64,000 nucleotides of DNA. Origin: Mesorhizobium sp. YIM 152430. GTDB taxonomy: Bacteria; Pseudomonadota; Alphaproteobacteria; Rhizobiales; Rhizobiaceae. Under the pieces are notes generated by a model, which was not told the DNA's origin, made no database searches, and worked only from the letters and a program-made list of their open reading frames with translations. Position numbers and translations under genes: made by a program. The DNA lies in NCBI RefSeq assembly GCF_029210365.1, contig NZ_JARGES010000020.1:62001-126000 (forward strand), read 5' to 3'. This document shows positions 49,842 through 58,624 of the stretch, one piece after another; the stretch's first letter is position 1; every line of letters starts with the position of its first letter.

Positions 49842-50291
49842 TTATTCGCCGGCTTCGGCAGCTTCGGTCTTGGCGGCGGCCTTCTTCGGCGCTGCCTTCT
49901 TGGCGGCTTTCGGCGTCTCGTCGCCGGCTTCAGCCTTCGCAGCCTTCTTTTCGGCAGCCTTCTTCGAGGGCTTGGCGCCGTCGAGCAGAATTTCCGCGAT
50001 CCGGACCGTCGTCAGGAGCTGACGATGGCCGCGCTTGCGGCGCGAATTCTGGCGGCGACGCTTCTTGAAGGCGATGACCTTCTCGGCGCGGTTCTGATCG
50101 AGAATCTCGGCGGAAACCGAAGCGCCCGAAACGAGCGGCGCGCCGATCGTCACGTCGTCGCCATTGCCATGCGCAAGCACGTGGCCGATCTCGACGATGT
50201 CGCCGATCTCGCCTTCGAGACGGCCGATCTCCAGAACCTGGTCGGCGGCGACGCGATACTGCTTGCCACCGGTCTTGATGACTGCGAACAT
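49842..50291 (-). CDS. rplU: 50S ribosomal protein L21
   Basis: This 149-residue protein has the L21 core ([35 protein letters not shown]) in its first 105 residues. It has a C-terminal extension of about 45 residues rich in Lys/Ala/Glu that is common in alphaproteobacteria. It is the first gene of rplU-rpmA. Confidence 0.97.
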   Translation of the reverse strand: MFAVIKTGGKQYRVAADQVLEIGRLEGEIGDIVEIGHVLAHGNGDDVTIGAPLVSGASVSAEILDQNRAEKVIAFKKRRRQNSRRKRGHRQLLTTVRIAEILLDGAKPSKKAAEKKAAKAEAGDETPKAAKKAAPKKAAAKTEAAEAGE

Positions 50292-50595
50292 TTTTTGCCC
50301 TTTCTGTTCGATTCCGGCTCTGAATGCGCGAGCACCCGGCCGGCTTCTTGTTCAGTCGGTTGAAACTGTCCTTGCGGGCGATTTTTCCAGCAAAGAACCG
50401 GCGCGGCGAGACGCCACACCGGATTTTGAGGCTGCTCATACGTCACGGGCGCTGCGAAGTCAACGCAAAGCGGCCATCCGCGGCGCTTTCGCAGTGGCGG
50501 GCGCGAGACGGCCATTTCGTCGACAAAACCACTTGTGCCGATCCATCACAATGGCTATGTGTGCGCCGCGCTCGAAAGAGCGAACCATGCCCCGC

Positions 50596-50685
50596 GGAGA
50601 GGTGGCAGAGTGGTTGAATGCACCGCACTCGAAATGCGGCATGGGTGCAAGCCCATCGGGGGTTCGAATCCCTCCCTCTCCGCCA
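50596..50685 (+). tRNA. tRNA-Ser (CGA)
   Basis: The 90-nt cloverleaf has acceptor GGAGAGG pairing with CCTCTCC, anticodon stem CCGCA/TGCGG enclosing the loop CTCGAAA with anticodon CGA, and a long variable arm (GGGTGC...GCCC) typical of tRNA-Ser. The 3' CCA is encoded. Confidence 0.95.
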
Positions 50686-50985
50686 TTATTTAATAAAATC
50701 AATGATTTACTGATTGCTGCGGTAACGCCAACGCCTTCTTTGCGGGCCATGCCAGTGGCACGTTCAAACGGCAACCTCACGATTTGCAGGCTGGCGATCA
50801 GTGGCGATCATCGGGCACCCGCTCGCGAGCTGGGTGTTTGCTCGGCACGGATGAAAACCCGTCCGGCGCGGCACAGACGGCTTTCTTCCCGTCAACGCGT
50901 TCAAAAGCCGCCAAGAAAGACTCGCGTGTGCGATGGGATGGTGCAAAAATATGCGTCGCAGGCAGTACCGAGAAGGGAAGCTCTG
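50686..50985. other. Gene-free stretch downstream of tRNA-Ser
   Basis: About 300 bp without a supported gene. It begins AT-rich (TTATTTAATAAAATC) after the tRNA and includes no integrase, no repeat of the tRNA 3' end that I can see, and no clear terminator. The long frame drawn through the antisense of rplU and the tRNA is not coding. Confidence 0.5.
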
Positions 50986-51402
50986 GTGGAACAATTCTTA
51001 AACACCGTGACAGAGAACTTTGTTCCGATGTTCGTCGGCTTCTTCCAGGCATCCATACAAGCCATCGAGAACGAGTTCGCCGGCGCGATGATCCTGTTTT
51101 CCCTGGCGCTGATTTCCGCGGTTCTTGCCCGCAGCGCCCTCCTGTTTATTCCAACGGCGACGCTGGCAGTCTTTTCCATTTTATCGACCGACGCCTCGGC
51201 CGGCTCATATCGCTTGGTTCCGCTGCTTCTGGGCCCGCTTGCACTGGCGATACTCTGCGCATGGACGATCGCGATCCGCAGACGTTTTACACGACTCAAG
51301 AACCGGTTGAGAGCGAGCCTGGAGGACCTTGCTGCAACGAAGAAATCACTCGATCGCGAAGTTGAATGGCGGCAGGCCGCGGAGGATGAGAAACTGGCTT
51401 GA
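50986..51402 (+). CDS. Small membrane protein with coiled-coil tail
   Basis: I do not recognise this protein. From the GTG at 50986 it has 138 residues; an ATG at 50938 is possible. It has two hydrophobic segments, AMILFSLALISAVLARSALL to about FSIL and RLVPLLLGPLALAILCAWTI, then a basic and acidic helical tail (RRRFTRLKNRLRASLEDL) likely to form a coiled coil in the cytoplasm. AAGGGAAG lies five bases before the GTG. It lies between tRNA-Ser and the cytochrome gene; its role is unknown. Confidence 0.55.
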   Translation: MEQFLNTVTENFVPMFVGFFQASIQAIENEFAGAMILFSLALISAVLARSALLFIPTATLAVFSILSTDASAGSYRLVPLLLGPLALAILCAWTIAIRRRFTRLKNRLRASLEDLAATKKSLDREVEWRQAAEDEKLA

Positions 51403-51538
51403 GCAGGTCGCCTTTTTCAGTCCGCGATGTAGATCGAATGATTTAATCGCACGTTCAAGATTCCACTTTCGGTTTTGAAATTCCAATTCATACTCTTCTG
51501 CGCCACCGATAAGGCTGGCAAGTAGAGGAGGACTGGAT

Positions 51539-51976
51539 ATGAAGTACGCAATTTTTCTTTGCCTGGCCGGTACTTTCGTTTCCACACTTGCCAATGCCGA
51601 ACCCATTGCGGACCGCAAGGCGCTGATGAAGTCGAATGGCGAGGCCATGGGCGTGCTGGGCGCGACGGCCAAGGGCGAGCGCGAGTTCGATGCCGCTGCC
51701 GTCATGGCCGCGCTTGAGCAGTTGAACGCGAACGCCGAAAAATTCGACGTCGAAGCCCTGTTCCCGGAGGGATCGGACACCGGCGATACGAAGGCCGCGC
51801 CGAAAATCTGGGAGGACATGGCGGGCTTCACGGCCGCGGCCGACAAGTTCAAGGAAGCCGCAGCCGCTGCTGCTGCTGCCGCGCCCGACAGCCGCGAGAC
51901 CTTGCAGCCTCAGGTCGGAGCGGTTGGGCAGACCTGCGGAGCTTGCCACGAAACCTATCGCTTGCCCTCGACGTGA
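51539..51976 (+). CDS. Class II c-type cytochrome (cytochrome c'-like)
   Basis: This 145-residue periplasmic protein has a signal peptide (cleavage after ANA, about residue 20) and a C-terminal heme-binding motif CGACH at about 133-137, the position used by class II cytochromes c'. The segment before it is helical and contains a poly-Ala run. Such four-helix cytochromes bind NO or act in electron transfer; I cannot assign which. GAGGAGG gives a strong ribosome site. It is convergent with the T2SS prepilin-peptidase gene at the edge of the secretion cluster. Confidence 0.9.
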   Translation: MKYAIFLCLAGTFVSTLANAEPIADRKALMKSNGEAMGVLGATAKGEREFDAAAVMAALEQLNANAEKFDVEALFPEGSDTGDTKAAPKIWEDMAGFTAAADKFKEAAAAAAAAAPDSRETLQPQVGAVGQTCGACHETYRLPST

Positions 51977-52032
51977 TCCGTGGCGCCGCCGCTCCATCTG
52001 CGCATCACTGTCTCAGGTGAACGGCGGACCCG

Positions 52033-52563
52033 TCACGAAAAAGCGACGAGCCACGCCATGACGATTGACGGCGCGAGAAAGGCCGCGAACGGCAACCGGC
52101 GTGTACCATCCCATCCGCGAACGGCGGCGACGAACCCGGCTGCGGCAAGCGCGCCAAGCGCCGCGATCAGGACGGCATTGACGATTCCGGCCAAGTCGAT
52201 CCACGCCCCCGCCGCCGCGATCAGCTTGATGTCGCCAAGCCCCAGCCCATCGAGCCCGCGCCACCGGAAATAAGCCTCGCGCAGCGCCAGAAGCGCGACG
52301 CCGACAAGGGCGATGCGCAGGATCGCCGCGCTGAGCGCGGACGTATCGCCGGCGGCGAAAGCAAAGCCGAGCCCGAAGACGGTTGTCGCAACGACCAGCA
52401 CGTCAGGAACTCGAAAGGTCAAGACGTCGGTGAGCGCGACGACGGCCATCAGGCTTGCAAGAAGCGCGAACTGCACCGCTGCGATCGGCGACAAGCCCGA
52501 CAGCATTGCAACGAAAATGGCAACCAGGAGCCCCGCGACGGCCGCCGCCGCCTGCCGCAGCAT
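52033..52563 (-). CDS. gspO: Prepilin peptidase, short A24 type (T2SS)
   Basis: This 176-residue aspartic peptidase of family A24 lacks the N-terminal methyltransferase domain of full GspO. The two catalytic aspartates are in LTDVLTFRVPD and in GLGLGDIKL. Several transmembrane helices are evident. It should cleave the leader of the pseudopilins GspG-GspK. The ATG at 52563 shares a base with the gspD stop (TGATG), so it is translationally coupled to the secretin; the in-frame ATG at 52593 is less likely. Confidence 0.87.
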   Translation of the reverse strand: MLRQAAAAVAGLLVAIFVAMLSGLSPIAAVQFALLASLMAVVALTDVLTFRVPDVLVVATTVFGLGFAFAAGDTSALSAAILRIALVGVALLALREAYFRWRGLDGLGLGDIKLIAAAGAWIDLAGIVNAVLIAALGALAAAGFVAAVRGWDGTRRLPFAAFLAPSIVMAWLVAFS

Positions 52564-54683
52564 CAACGGGCCTGCGTCGATCCTATCCCCCACATCTTGG
52601 CCCTCAATTCGCTCGCAACATGCTCGGCATCCTGGCTTTCCCGGATCACGGTCGGGCGGATGAGGATGATGACCTCCGTCCGGCTGTTCGCCTGACCGGT
52701 CCGGCCGAAGAGACCGCCAATGCCCTTCATGCGGTGCAGGCCAGGAATGCCGCTCTTCGACCCGTCGGCCTGTTCGCTGATGAGGCCGCCCAGAAGCACC
52801 GTCTGGCCGTCGACCACCGAAATGGAACTGGAGACAAGGCGATTGGAGATCGTCGGCGTCAGGCTCGCCGCGCCGCCGGTGACGGCCGAAATTTCCTGCT
52901 CGATCACCATCGACACGACGCCGTTTTCGGAAACGCGCGGGCGCACCTTCAGGATCACGCCCGTATCGCGGTAGACCACTTCGTTACTGACCGGCGCATT
53001 GGCGTCCTGTACGCTCGTCACTGTGCGCGTGACGACCGGGATCTGGTCGCCGACCTGGAATTGAGCCAGTTCGTTGTCCATCACCACCAAAGACGGCGAG
53101 GAGAGGACCTGCACATCGGTAATCTGGTCGAACGCATCGATGATGATGTCGGGATTGGCTTCGCTGCCGAGGATGAAGTTGAAGCCCGGCACCTGACGGC
53201 CGATCGCATTGGCGGCGGCGCCGAAGAGGCCGATTGAGCCCGCATCGCTGCCGAGACCCAGCCGGTTGCTCTTCAAGAAGTATTGAACTCCGTAGCGCAG
53301 ATCGTCGTTAAGTCGGATTTCCGCCATCGTGACGTTGATCGCCACCTGCAATTGCGGAACGTCGATCTGGTGCAGCGCGGATAGGATTTCGCGCCTCTTG
53401 TCCTGGTTGGCATAGATGACGACGGAGTTGTTCGAACTGTCGGCGCGGATACGCAGCGGTGCCGACGACGGTGCGCCAAAGACGACCGGCGATTGAAGAC
53501 CGACAAGCGTGGCCGGGGCCTCTCCTCCTCCATTGATCCGATCCGCCAAATTGCGGTCGAACGCGCTCTCGCTGCCGGTGCTGAGCACCGTCGGCGTATC
53601 CGTCGCCGTCACCTCCTCCGATGCGGAGCCGCCATTCGCGAAAATGTCGTTCAGGAGTACCGCCAGCCGCTCGGCGTTCTGGTACTTGACGCGGTAGACA
53701 TGGACCAGCGCGTCCATTCCGGCATCCCGATTGTCGAGCTTGTCGATCCAAAGACGCGCTCGCGACAACAGGTCAGAACTGCGCGCGACCACGAGGATGC
53801 CGTTCAGGCGCGCGACGCGCGAAAACTGCACGCTTTGCGCTCCGACGCCTTCCTCGCCTGAACTGAATATCTGCTCAAGCTCCGGCAGCACGGACTCGGC
53901 CCGCGCGCGCCGCAGCGGGAAGACACCCACCGACTGGTCCCGCATCCAGTCGACGTCGAAGGAGAGCGCCGTTTCCGCCGCCGAGCGGCGATCGGGACCG
54001 CTGCCGATGATGACCAGAAGATTACGCGCACGCTCGACGCGGACAGCTCCGGGCCGGGTACCGAATCCGTCGATCAGGCTGACGACTGTATCGGCCCCTA
54101 CATAGCGCAGAGGCAGGACCGTCATCCCGAACCCTGCCTCGCGCGACAGGCTTGGCCTGCCCGCATTGGCAGCCCCTTGAGGAACGACCGCATAGGAATC
54201 GCCGCTGCCTTCGAGCGACGCGCCGTTGAACGCCAGCACGCGCTCGAGCGTCTGCAGCAGTTCCTCGCGCGACACCGGCCGAGCGGTGGAAATGGTTGCC
54301 GTGCCTGAAACCTCAGGCGAGATCGTGTAGTTGACCGCCAGCGCTTCGCCCAGGACGGCGCGGACGATCTCCTCGATGCCCGCATTTTCGAAATTCAGAT
54401 TGTATTCGCCGCTTGACGGGCTGGAGAGTGCGGGTGGCAGGCGGCCAAGACCGGTGGCGCCGCCCCCGCCCCCGCCATACTGAACCACCGCACCGACCGC
54501 ACCGGATTGCGCGACGGCACCGCCGCCCGTCTGGCGCGGCTGGCGGGCCCGCAGGTCATCCTCGTTGAAGATCGATCCGAAAATGGCGCTTCGCGTTCGC
54601 GGATCGGTGCTGGCGTCGGTGGCGCAGCCTGCCATTGTCCAGGCAAGGGCCAGAAATGCTAGGAATGCAGCGGGGCGCTTCAT
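52563..54683 (-). CDS. gspD: Type II secretion secretin GspD (lipoprotein)
   Basis: This 706-residue protein begins MKRPAAFLAFLALAWTMAGC, a lipoprotein signal, followed by N0-N3 domains and the secretin core (DTGVILKVRPRV, QTVLLGGLISE, RTEVIILIRPTVI). A Gly-rich linker follows the signal. The secretin forms the outer-membrane pore. Having its own lipid anchor may remove the need for a separate pilotin. The start at 54683 is chosen for the signal; an upstream open frame is not coding. It is divergent from gspE with a 181-bp spacer and is coupled to gspO. Confidence 0.92.
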   Translation of the reverse strand: MKRPAAFLAFLALAWTMAGCATDASTDPRTRSAIFGSIFNEDDLRARQPRQTGGGAVAQSGAVGAVVQYGGGGGGATGLGRLPPALSSPSSGEYNLNFENAGIEEIVRAVLGEALAVNYTISPEVSGTATISTARPVSREELLQTLERVLAFNGASLEGSGDSYAVVPQGAANAGRPSLSREAGFGMTVLPLRYVGADTVVSLIDGFGTRPGAVRVERARNLLVIIGSGPDRRSAAETALSFDVDWMRDQSVGVFPLRRARAESVLPELEQIFSSGEEGVGAQSVQFSRVARLNGILVVARSSDLLSRARLWIDKLDNRDAGMDALVHVYRVKYQNAERLAVLLNDIFANGGSASEEVTATDTPTVLSTGSESAFDRNLADRINGGGEAPATLVGLQSPVVFGAPSSAPLRIRADSSNNSVVIYANQDKRREILSALHQIDVPQLQVAINVTMAEIRLNDDLRYGVQYFLKSNRLGLGSDAGSIGLFGAAANAIGRQVPGFNFILGSEANPDIIIDAFDQITDVQVLSSPSLVVMDNELAQFQVGDQIPVVTRTVTSVQDANAPVSNEVVYRDTGVILKVRPRVSENGVVSMVIEQEISAVTGGAASLTPTISNRLVSSSISVVDGQTVLLGGLISEQADGSKSGIPGLHRMKGIGGLFGRTGQANSRTEVIILIRPTVIRESQDAEHVASELRAKMWGIGSTQAR

Positions 54684-54864
54684 TTGCTGATCCCATGCAT
54701 TCCAAGCACCTGACCCAAACACCCCTCCAACCAAGCCGAATCGCGTTACTCGCGCTAGAATGTCCATTATTGGCAAAACTTGGTATGTTGAGTATCCGCC
54801 TTCCCACAATAAGGCGCAATGATAAAGGCGGGTAGCAACGGCCAAAGCCGAAGTTGGGTGTCAC

Positions 54865-56595
54865 GTGGTTGATTTTGGCAACACTGCTGCGGACGATGTC
54901 TTCTCCCGGCTCGTCTCCAATCTTCTCAATGTCAAGGATGAGCGACTCGGCGGTCTGGCGCGCTCGGGCGGCAGTTGGACCTCGGTGCAGGATTTGTGGG
55001 TGACGGGCGCGGCGAGCGGAACCTCGATCGCCCAATCACTGTCAGGCGTATGCGGCCTGCCGCTCATCGAGCCTCACCGCCTGCATCGCCAGAAGACGCC
55101 CATTCCGGGCCTGTCGACGCGTTTCCTCAGAGCCAACTGGTGCTGGCCCGTCGCCGATGAGGAAGGCGTCGCGCTCGCGATCGCTGACCCGACCCGCACC
55201 GAGGTCGTGGAGGCCGTGCGCAAGGCGATCGGCGCGGACGCGCCCGTCCTGATTGCCTCGTTTGACGATCTGTCGGTACGTTTCGAGCAGTTGGAAGGCG
55301 CTGCCCTGCCCGCTGCTCCCATCGAAAATTCGCCGCAGCAGAAATCGGGCGACGATCTGCAATATCTACAGGACGTCGCATCCGGCGAGCCGATCGTTCA
55401 CCAGGTCGAGCGGATGCTGGAAGCCGCGCTGGCGCTGTCGGCGACCGACATCCACCTTGAGCCCGGGAGCGGTGCTCTGACCGTTCGCTTCCGCGTTGAT
55501 GGCCGGTTGCGCGCGTTTGACAGTTTCAGCCCTGCGATGGCCCGCGGCCTGGTCTCGCGTATCAAGATCCTCGCGGGCCTGGACATTTCGGAGACCCGGC
55601 TGCCGCAGGACGGCCGCACGCGACTGGTGGTGGGCGGTTCCGAAATCGATCTGCGCATCGCCACCATCCCGACGGTCCACGGCGAGGCGGCGGTCATGCG
55701 CCTGCTCGCCAAGGAAGCGCGCATTCTCGAATTCGCACAGTTGGGCATGGAGCCGCGAGACTTGAAGCTGCTGCGGGCCCAACTGGAAGAGCCCTACGGT
55801 TTGATCGTCGTCGCGGGTCCGACGGGCAGCGGCAAGACGACGACGCTCGCCGCCGCGCTCGCGCATCTCAACAACGTCGAGCGCAAGATCATGACGATCG
55901 AGGACCCGATCGAATACCAGATCGCCGGCATCCACCAGAGCCAGACGAAGCCGCAGATCGGCTTCACCTTCGCCAATGCGCTGCGGGCACTCCTGCGCCA
56001 CGATCCGGACGTGCTCATGGTCGGTGAAATGCGCGATCGCGAGACGGCCTCGGTCGGTGTCCAGGCCGCACTCACCGGCCATCTCGTCTTGACGACCCTC
56101 CACACCAATTCCGCCGTCGACGCCGTGATCCGTCTCGCCGATCTTGGCGTCGAGGATTTTCTGATTCTCTCCAGCCTTCGCGGTGTGATCGGCCAGCGTC
56201 TCGTGCGCAAGCTGTGCGAAAGATGCCGCGAGCCCTTGACCGAAAATCCGGAGGAAATAGCCGCGCTCGCCGGCATCGGCGAGGACGCCGTCCCGCCCGG
56301 CGCCAGGCTCCATCGCGCCAAGGGCTGCGAATGGTGCGGCCAGACCGGCTATCGCGGCCGAACCGGGATCTACGAAGTCTGGACCTTCGACCCGCAAACG
56401 CGCGACCAGCTTCGCTCCAGCCTCGACAGCGAGGCGCTCAGCCGGGCGGCAAGGCAGGCCGGAATGCGAACCATGTTTGAGGACGGGCTGGCAAAGGCCT
56501 GCCGGGGGACGACGACACTCGACGAGGTTCTGAAGGTTGCGCGGCCCATGACCGGCGCCATTCCAGACGCGGCGCACTCACCGCCACAGGCCTGA
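54865..56595 (+). CDS. gspE: Type II secretion ATPase GspE
   Basis: This 576-residue ATPase has an N-terminal MshEN-like domain (about 1-140), and the catalytic domain with Walker A GPTGSGKTTT (about residue 318), an Asp box (TIEDPIEYQ), Walker B LRHDPDVLMVGEMRD and the C-terminal zinc motif CERC...CEWC. It powers pseudopilus assembly from the inner membrane. The start is a GTG. It is separated from the rest of the operon on the opposite strand, and its 3' end overlaps the gspC-like gene by 18 bp. Confidence 0.92.
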   Translation: MVDFGNTAADDVFSRLVSNLLNVKDERLGGLARSGGSWTSVQDLWVTGAASGTSIAQSLSGVCGLPLIEPHRLHRQKTPIPGLSTRFLRANWCWPVADEEGVALAIADPTRTEVVEAVRKAIGADAPVLIASFDDLSVRFEQLEGAALPAAPIENSPQQKSGDDLQYLQDVASGEPIVHQVERMLEAALALSATDIHLEPGSGALTVRFRVDGRLRAFDSFSPAMARGLVSRIKILAGLDISETRLPQDGRTRLVVGGSEIDLRIATIPTVHGEAAVMRLLAKEARILEFAQLGMEPRDLKLLRAQLEEPYGLIVVAGPTGSGKTTTLAAALAHLNNVERKIMTIEDPIEYQIAGIHQSQTKPQIGFTFANALRALLRHDPDVLMVGEMRDRETASVGVQAALTGHLVLTTLHTNSAVDAVIRLADLGVEDFLILSSLRGVIGQRLVRKLCERCREPLTENPEEIAALAGIGEDAVPPGARLHRAKGCEWCGQTGYRGRTGIYEVWTFDPQTRDQLRSSLDSEALSRAARQAGMRTMFEDGLAKACRGTTTLDEVLKVARPMTGAIPDAAHSPPQA

Positions 56596-57066
56596 CGGCT
56601 CCTCCTCCACATCCTCGTCGCGGCCGATCGCGGCGAAGAGCTTGCGGCGGTAGGTTTCGCCGAATCCGGCGAGCGTGATGCTTGTCGCGTCCTCGATGGT
56701 AACAGTCCATCCGTCCAGCTTATCGCCGGAATTAAGGCGATGCACCGCGCCCGTCCTGTCGTCGCGAAGGATCGCGGTCTTGCGGTCCGCGCTCAGGATC
56801 ATGACACCGATGAGACGTGCGGATGGCGGTTCGACCTCGACGGGATCGGCCGACGCTACGATCATCTCGACCGGCTCCGGCTCGACGACAGGTACGGGCT
56901 CCGGCACGGGCGGGCGCCGGTGGGGGGCAAAGAGCGGCCGCTCGCGAGTGGCGGTCATTTCCTCTATCGAGAGCGGGAGAAAGTCGCCGTTCCCGACCTG
57001 TGCCGACGCCGACGGCACGAAGAGGGCTGCGGCCAGGCCCAAAATCGCAATTGGCGCTGGCGTCAT
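56578..57066 (-). CDS. GspC-like type II secretion protein (HR domain)
   Basis: This 162-residue protein has an N-terminal signal peptide-like segment (cleavage after ASA, about residue 23), a Pro-rich linker with RPLFAPHR, and a C-terminal homology-region domain (about 85-150: RLIGVMILSADRKTAILRDD, HRLNSGDKLDGW). HR domains of GspC bind GspD. Unlike GspC, no PDZ or long transmembrane anchor is evident. It is last in the operon, with ATGA overlap to gspM. It could be a shortened GspC or a GspP-type variant. Confidence 0.75.
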   Translation of the reverse strand: MTPAPIAILGLAAALFVPSASAQVGNGDFLPLSIEEMTATRERPLFAPHRRPPVPEPVPVVEPEPVEMIVASADPVEVEPPSARLIGVMILSADRKTAILRDDRTGAVHRLNSGDKLDGWTVTIEDATSITLAGFGETYRRKLFAAIGRDEDVEEEPSGLWR

Positions 57067-57611
57067 GGCTCCCTCCATTGGGCGGTCAGTTGCATCGTCA
57101 CCTGCAACTTTTGCATCTGTGGTGTCTGCATGGCGGCGATGGAAGGCTCGATATCGAGCCGGTTGATGAGCACGGCCGGGGCAGAGCGCTCAAGGTCGAA
57201 AAGGACGCGTTGCACTGTCTCGACTGGACCGTCGAAGGCGATGACGAGATTGACCAGCCCGTCGCTCCCCGCCGGATCAAGCGGTTGGCCGCGGCCGCTT
57301 TCGCTCGTCTGGCCACCGGCGCGCTCCACGATTGCGAAGGCGTGCTTCTGCAACGACGCCTCGGCCAGTGCCGGGGTCGTTTCGCGAATGAGCATGTGAT
57401 CCCAGTCGCGCGTCTGCGTCACGGCTGACGCCGCGTTCTCGACACCGAGTCGCTGGGCGATCTGCCGCAGCGTGTCACGATCCATGCGCGTCACAATTTT
57501 GAGTTCGAGCGTCCGTTGCACATTGAATGCCGAGATCATGCCGCAGAGAACGAGGAAGGTGAGAAGAAGAGCCGCAGCCAGGCGGCCCTGCCGTTGCGCG
57601 GTTTCGCTCAT
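57063..57611 (-). CDS. gspM: Type II secretion protein GspM (PilO-like)
   Basis: This 182-residue protein has one N-terminal transmembrane helix (AALLLTFLVLCGMISAF, about 12-29), then a coiled region and a ferredoxin-like domain typical of GspM/PilO (LVNLVIAFDGPVETVQRVLFDLE). It forms the inner-membrane platform with GspL. Both ends are ATGA-coupled to gspL and the gspC-like gene. Confidence 0.8.
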   Translation of the reverse strand: MSETAQRQGRLAAALLLTFLVLCGMISAFNVQRTLELKIVTRMDRDTLRQIAQRLGVENAASAVTQTRDWDHMLIRETTPALAEASLQKHAFAIVERAGGQTSESGRGQPLDPAGSDGLVNLVIAFDGPVETVQRVLFDLERSAPAVLINRLDIEPSIAAMQTPQMQKLQVTMQLTAQWREP

Positions 57612-58624
57612 GGCGTATCCCCTTGTTCAATCTCGGCGGCGATTTCGAACCGGTCCCGACGGGCGGTGGCGTCATGCGCGACGTTAGATGCGAATGCGAC
57701 GCCTTTCAGGAAGGCCGTCGCTTCCAGAGCCTGGATAAGGTCCGGCGCATTGCGCGAATAGCCGACCATGCGCACCTTGTTGCCTTCCACCGAGACGGCA
57801 ACGAGATAGGTCTCATCGGGCAGTTCGGCGCTCAATTCCTCAAGCAGCACCACCATCGGCTTGGTGGAAACCTTGGTCGCTATGAGATGCGGGGTCGCTT
57901 CGTTGAGCGAGCGCGTCCGCGCTGCCTGGAGGTCGGAGCGCGCCATTTCGAGATTGGCGGCCACCCGTTCGGAAGTCTGCAACGCCTGCCAATGCTGCCA
58001 ACTCGTGCCGACCACCGAAACCATCGCTGCCGTCAGCAGCGAAGCGAAACCGGCCGCGGCGATGCGGCGCGCCTTTTTCTGCCGTTCCGCCCGACGTCTT
58101 TGCAGAAGATCGATTGGGCTCGGTGCGCCAATAGGATCTGAGGAAATGCCCACAAGTGCGACCCTGGCGCCTGCCATTTCGATCATCTCGACGACCGAGG
58201 CGAGATACGCGCGGCCGACAGCAACGAGACGAACCTGGTCGCCCGCACCAGCGATCGGATGGTGATCATAGGCCGAACTCTCCGCCGTCCACGGCGTCAC
58301 CCGGTCGATCTGATGGCGAACGATCGAGCCCGCATAAGCCCGGCCGGATTTCGGAAGCTGGATCACCCGCTCGATCGCCTGTTGACCATCAAGCCGGAGT
58401 TCAATCGGACGCCGCGCGCCAGAGCGCAGCGCGCGCTCCGTTGCCAGATCGTCAACGGGTCCCTCGGCAAGCTGGCGTGGATGCGCGCGCCGAACGTCGA
58501 AAATCGCATACCTGCCCGCTGCGATGACCACCGCCGTTTTCGGGCGGCGAATTTTGGCGAAGCCGAGATCGAGAAGCCTTTCGGCTCCCCAGTCGACCAT
58601 GCTCGACCATGAGGTTGCGATCAT
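57608..58624 (-). CDS. gspL: Type II secretion protein GspL (PilN-type)
   Basis: This protein of about 338 residues has a cytoplasmic actin-like domain (about 1-175), a transmembrane helix (AAAGFASLLTAAMVSVVGTS, about 190-210) and a periplasmic PilN-like domain (VSTKPMVVLLEELSAELPDETYL). It couples GspE to the platform. The start at 58624 overlaps the gspK stop (ATGA); an ATG a few codons upstream or downstream is possible. It is part of the coupled operon. Confidence 0.82.
   Translation of the reverse strand: MIATSWSSMVDWGAERLLDLGFAKIRRPKTAVVIAAGRYAIFDVRRAHPRQLAEGPVDDLATERALRSGARRPIELRLDGQQAIERVIQLPKSGRAYAGSIVRHQIDRVTPWTAESSAYDHHPIAGAGDQVRLVAVGRAYLASVVEMIEMAGARVALVGISSDPIGAPSPIDLLQRRRAERQKKARRIAAAGFASLLTAAMVSVVGTSWQHWQALQTSERVAANLEMARSDLQAARTRSLNEATPHLIATKVSTKPMVVLLEELSAELPDETYLVAVSVEGNKVRMVGYSRNAPDLIQALEATAFLKGVAFASNVAHDATARRDRFEIAAEIEQGDTP

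Noticed and set aside
50596-50990. Integrated element at tRNA-Ser
   Set aside because: No integrase, no second copy of the tRNA 3' end, no mobility gene.
50164-51402. A 412-codon plus-strand frame running from antisense of rplU through tRNA-Ser
   Set aside because: It passes through a ribosomal protein gene and a tRNA; only its 3' part from 50986 is plausible.
54767-54785. Sigma-54-like promoter (TTGGCA...TTGG) upstream of gspE
   Set aside because: The -12 element reads GG instead of GC, and no enhancer-binding regulator is nearby.
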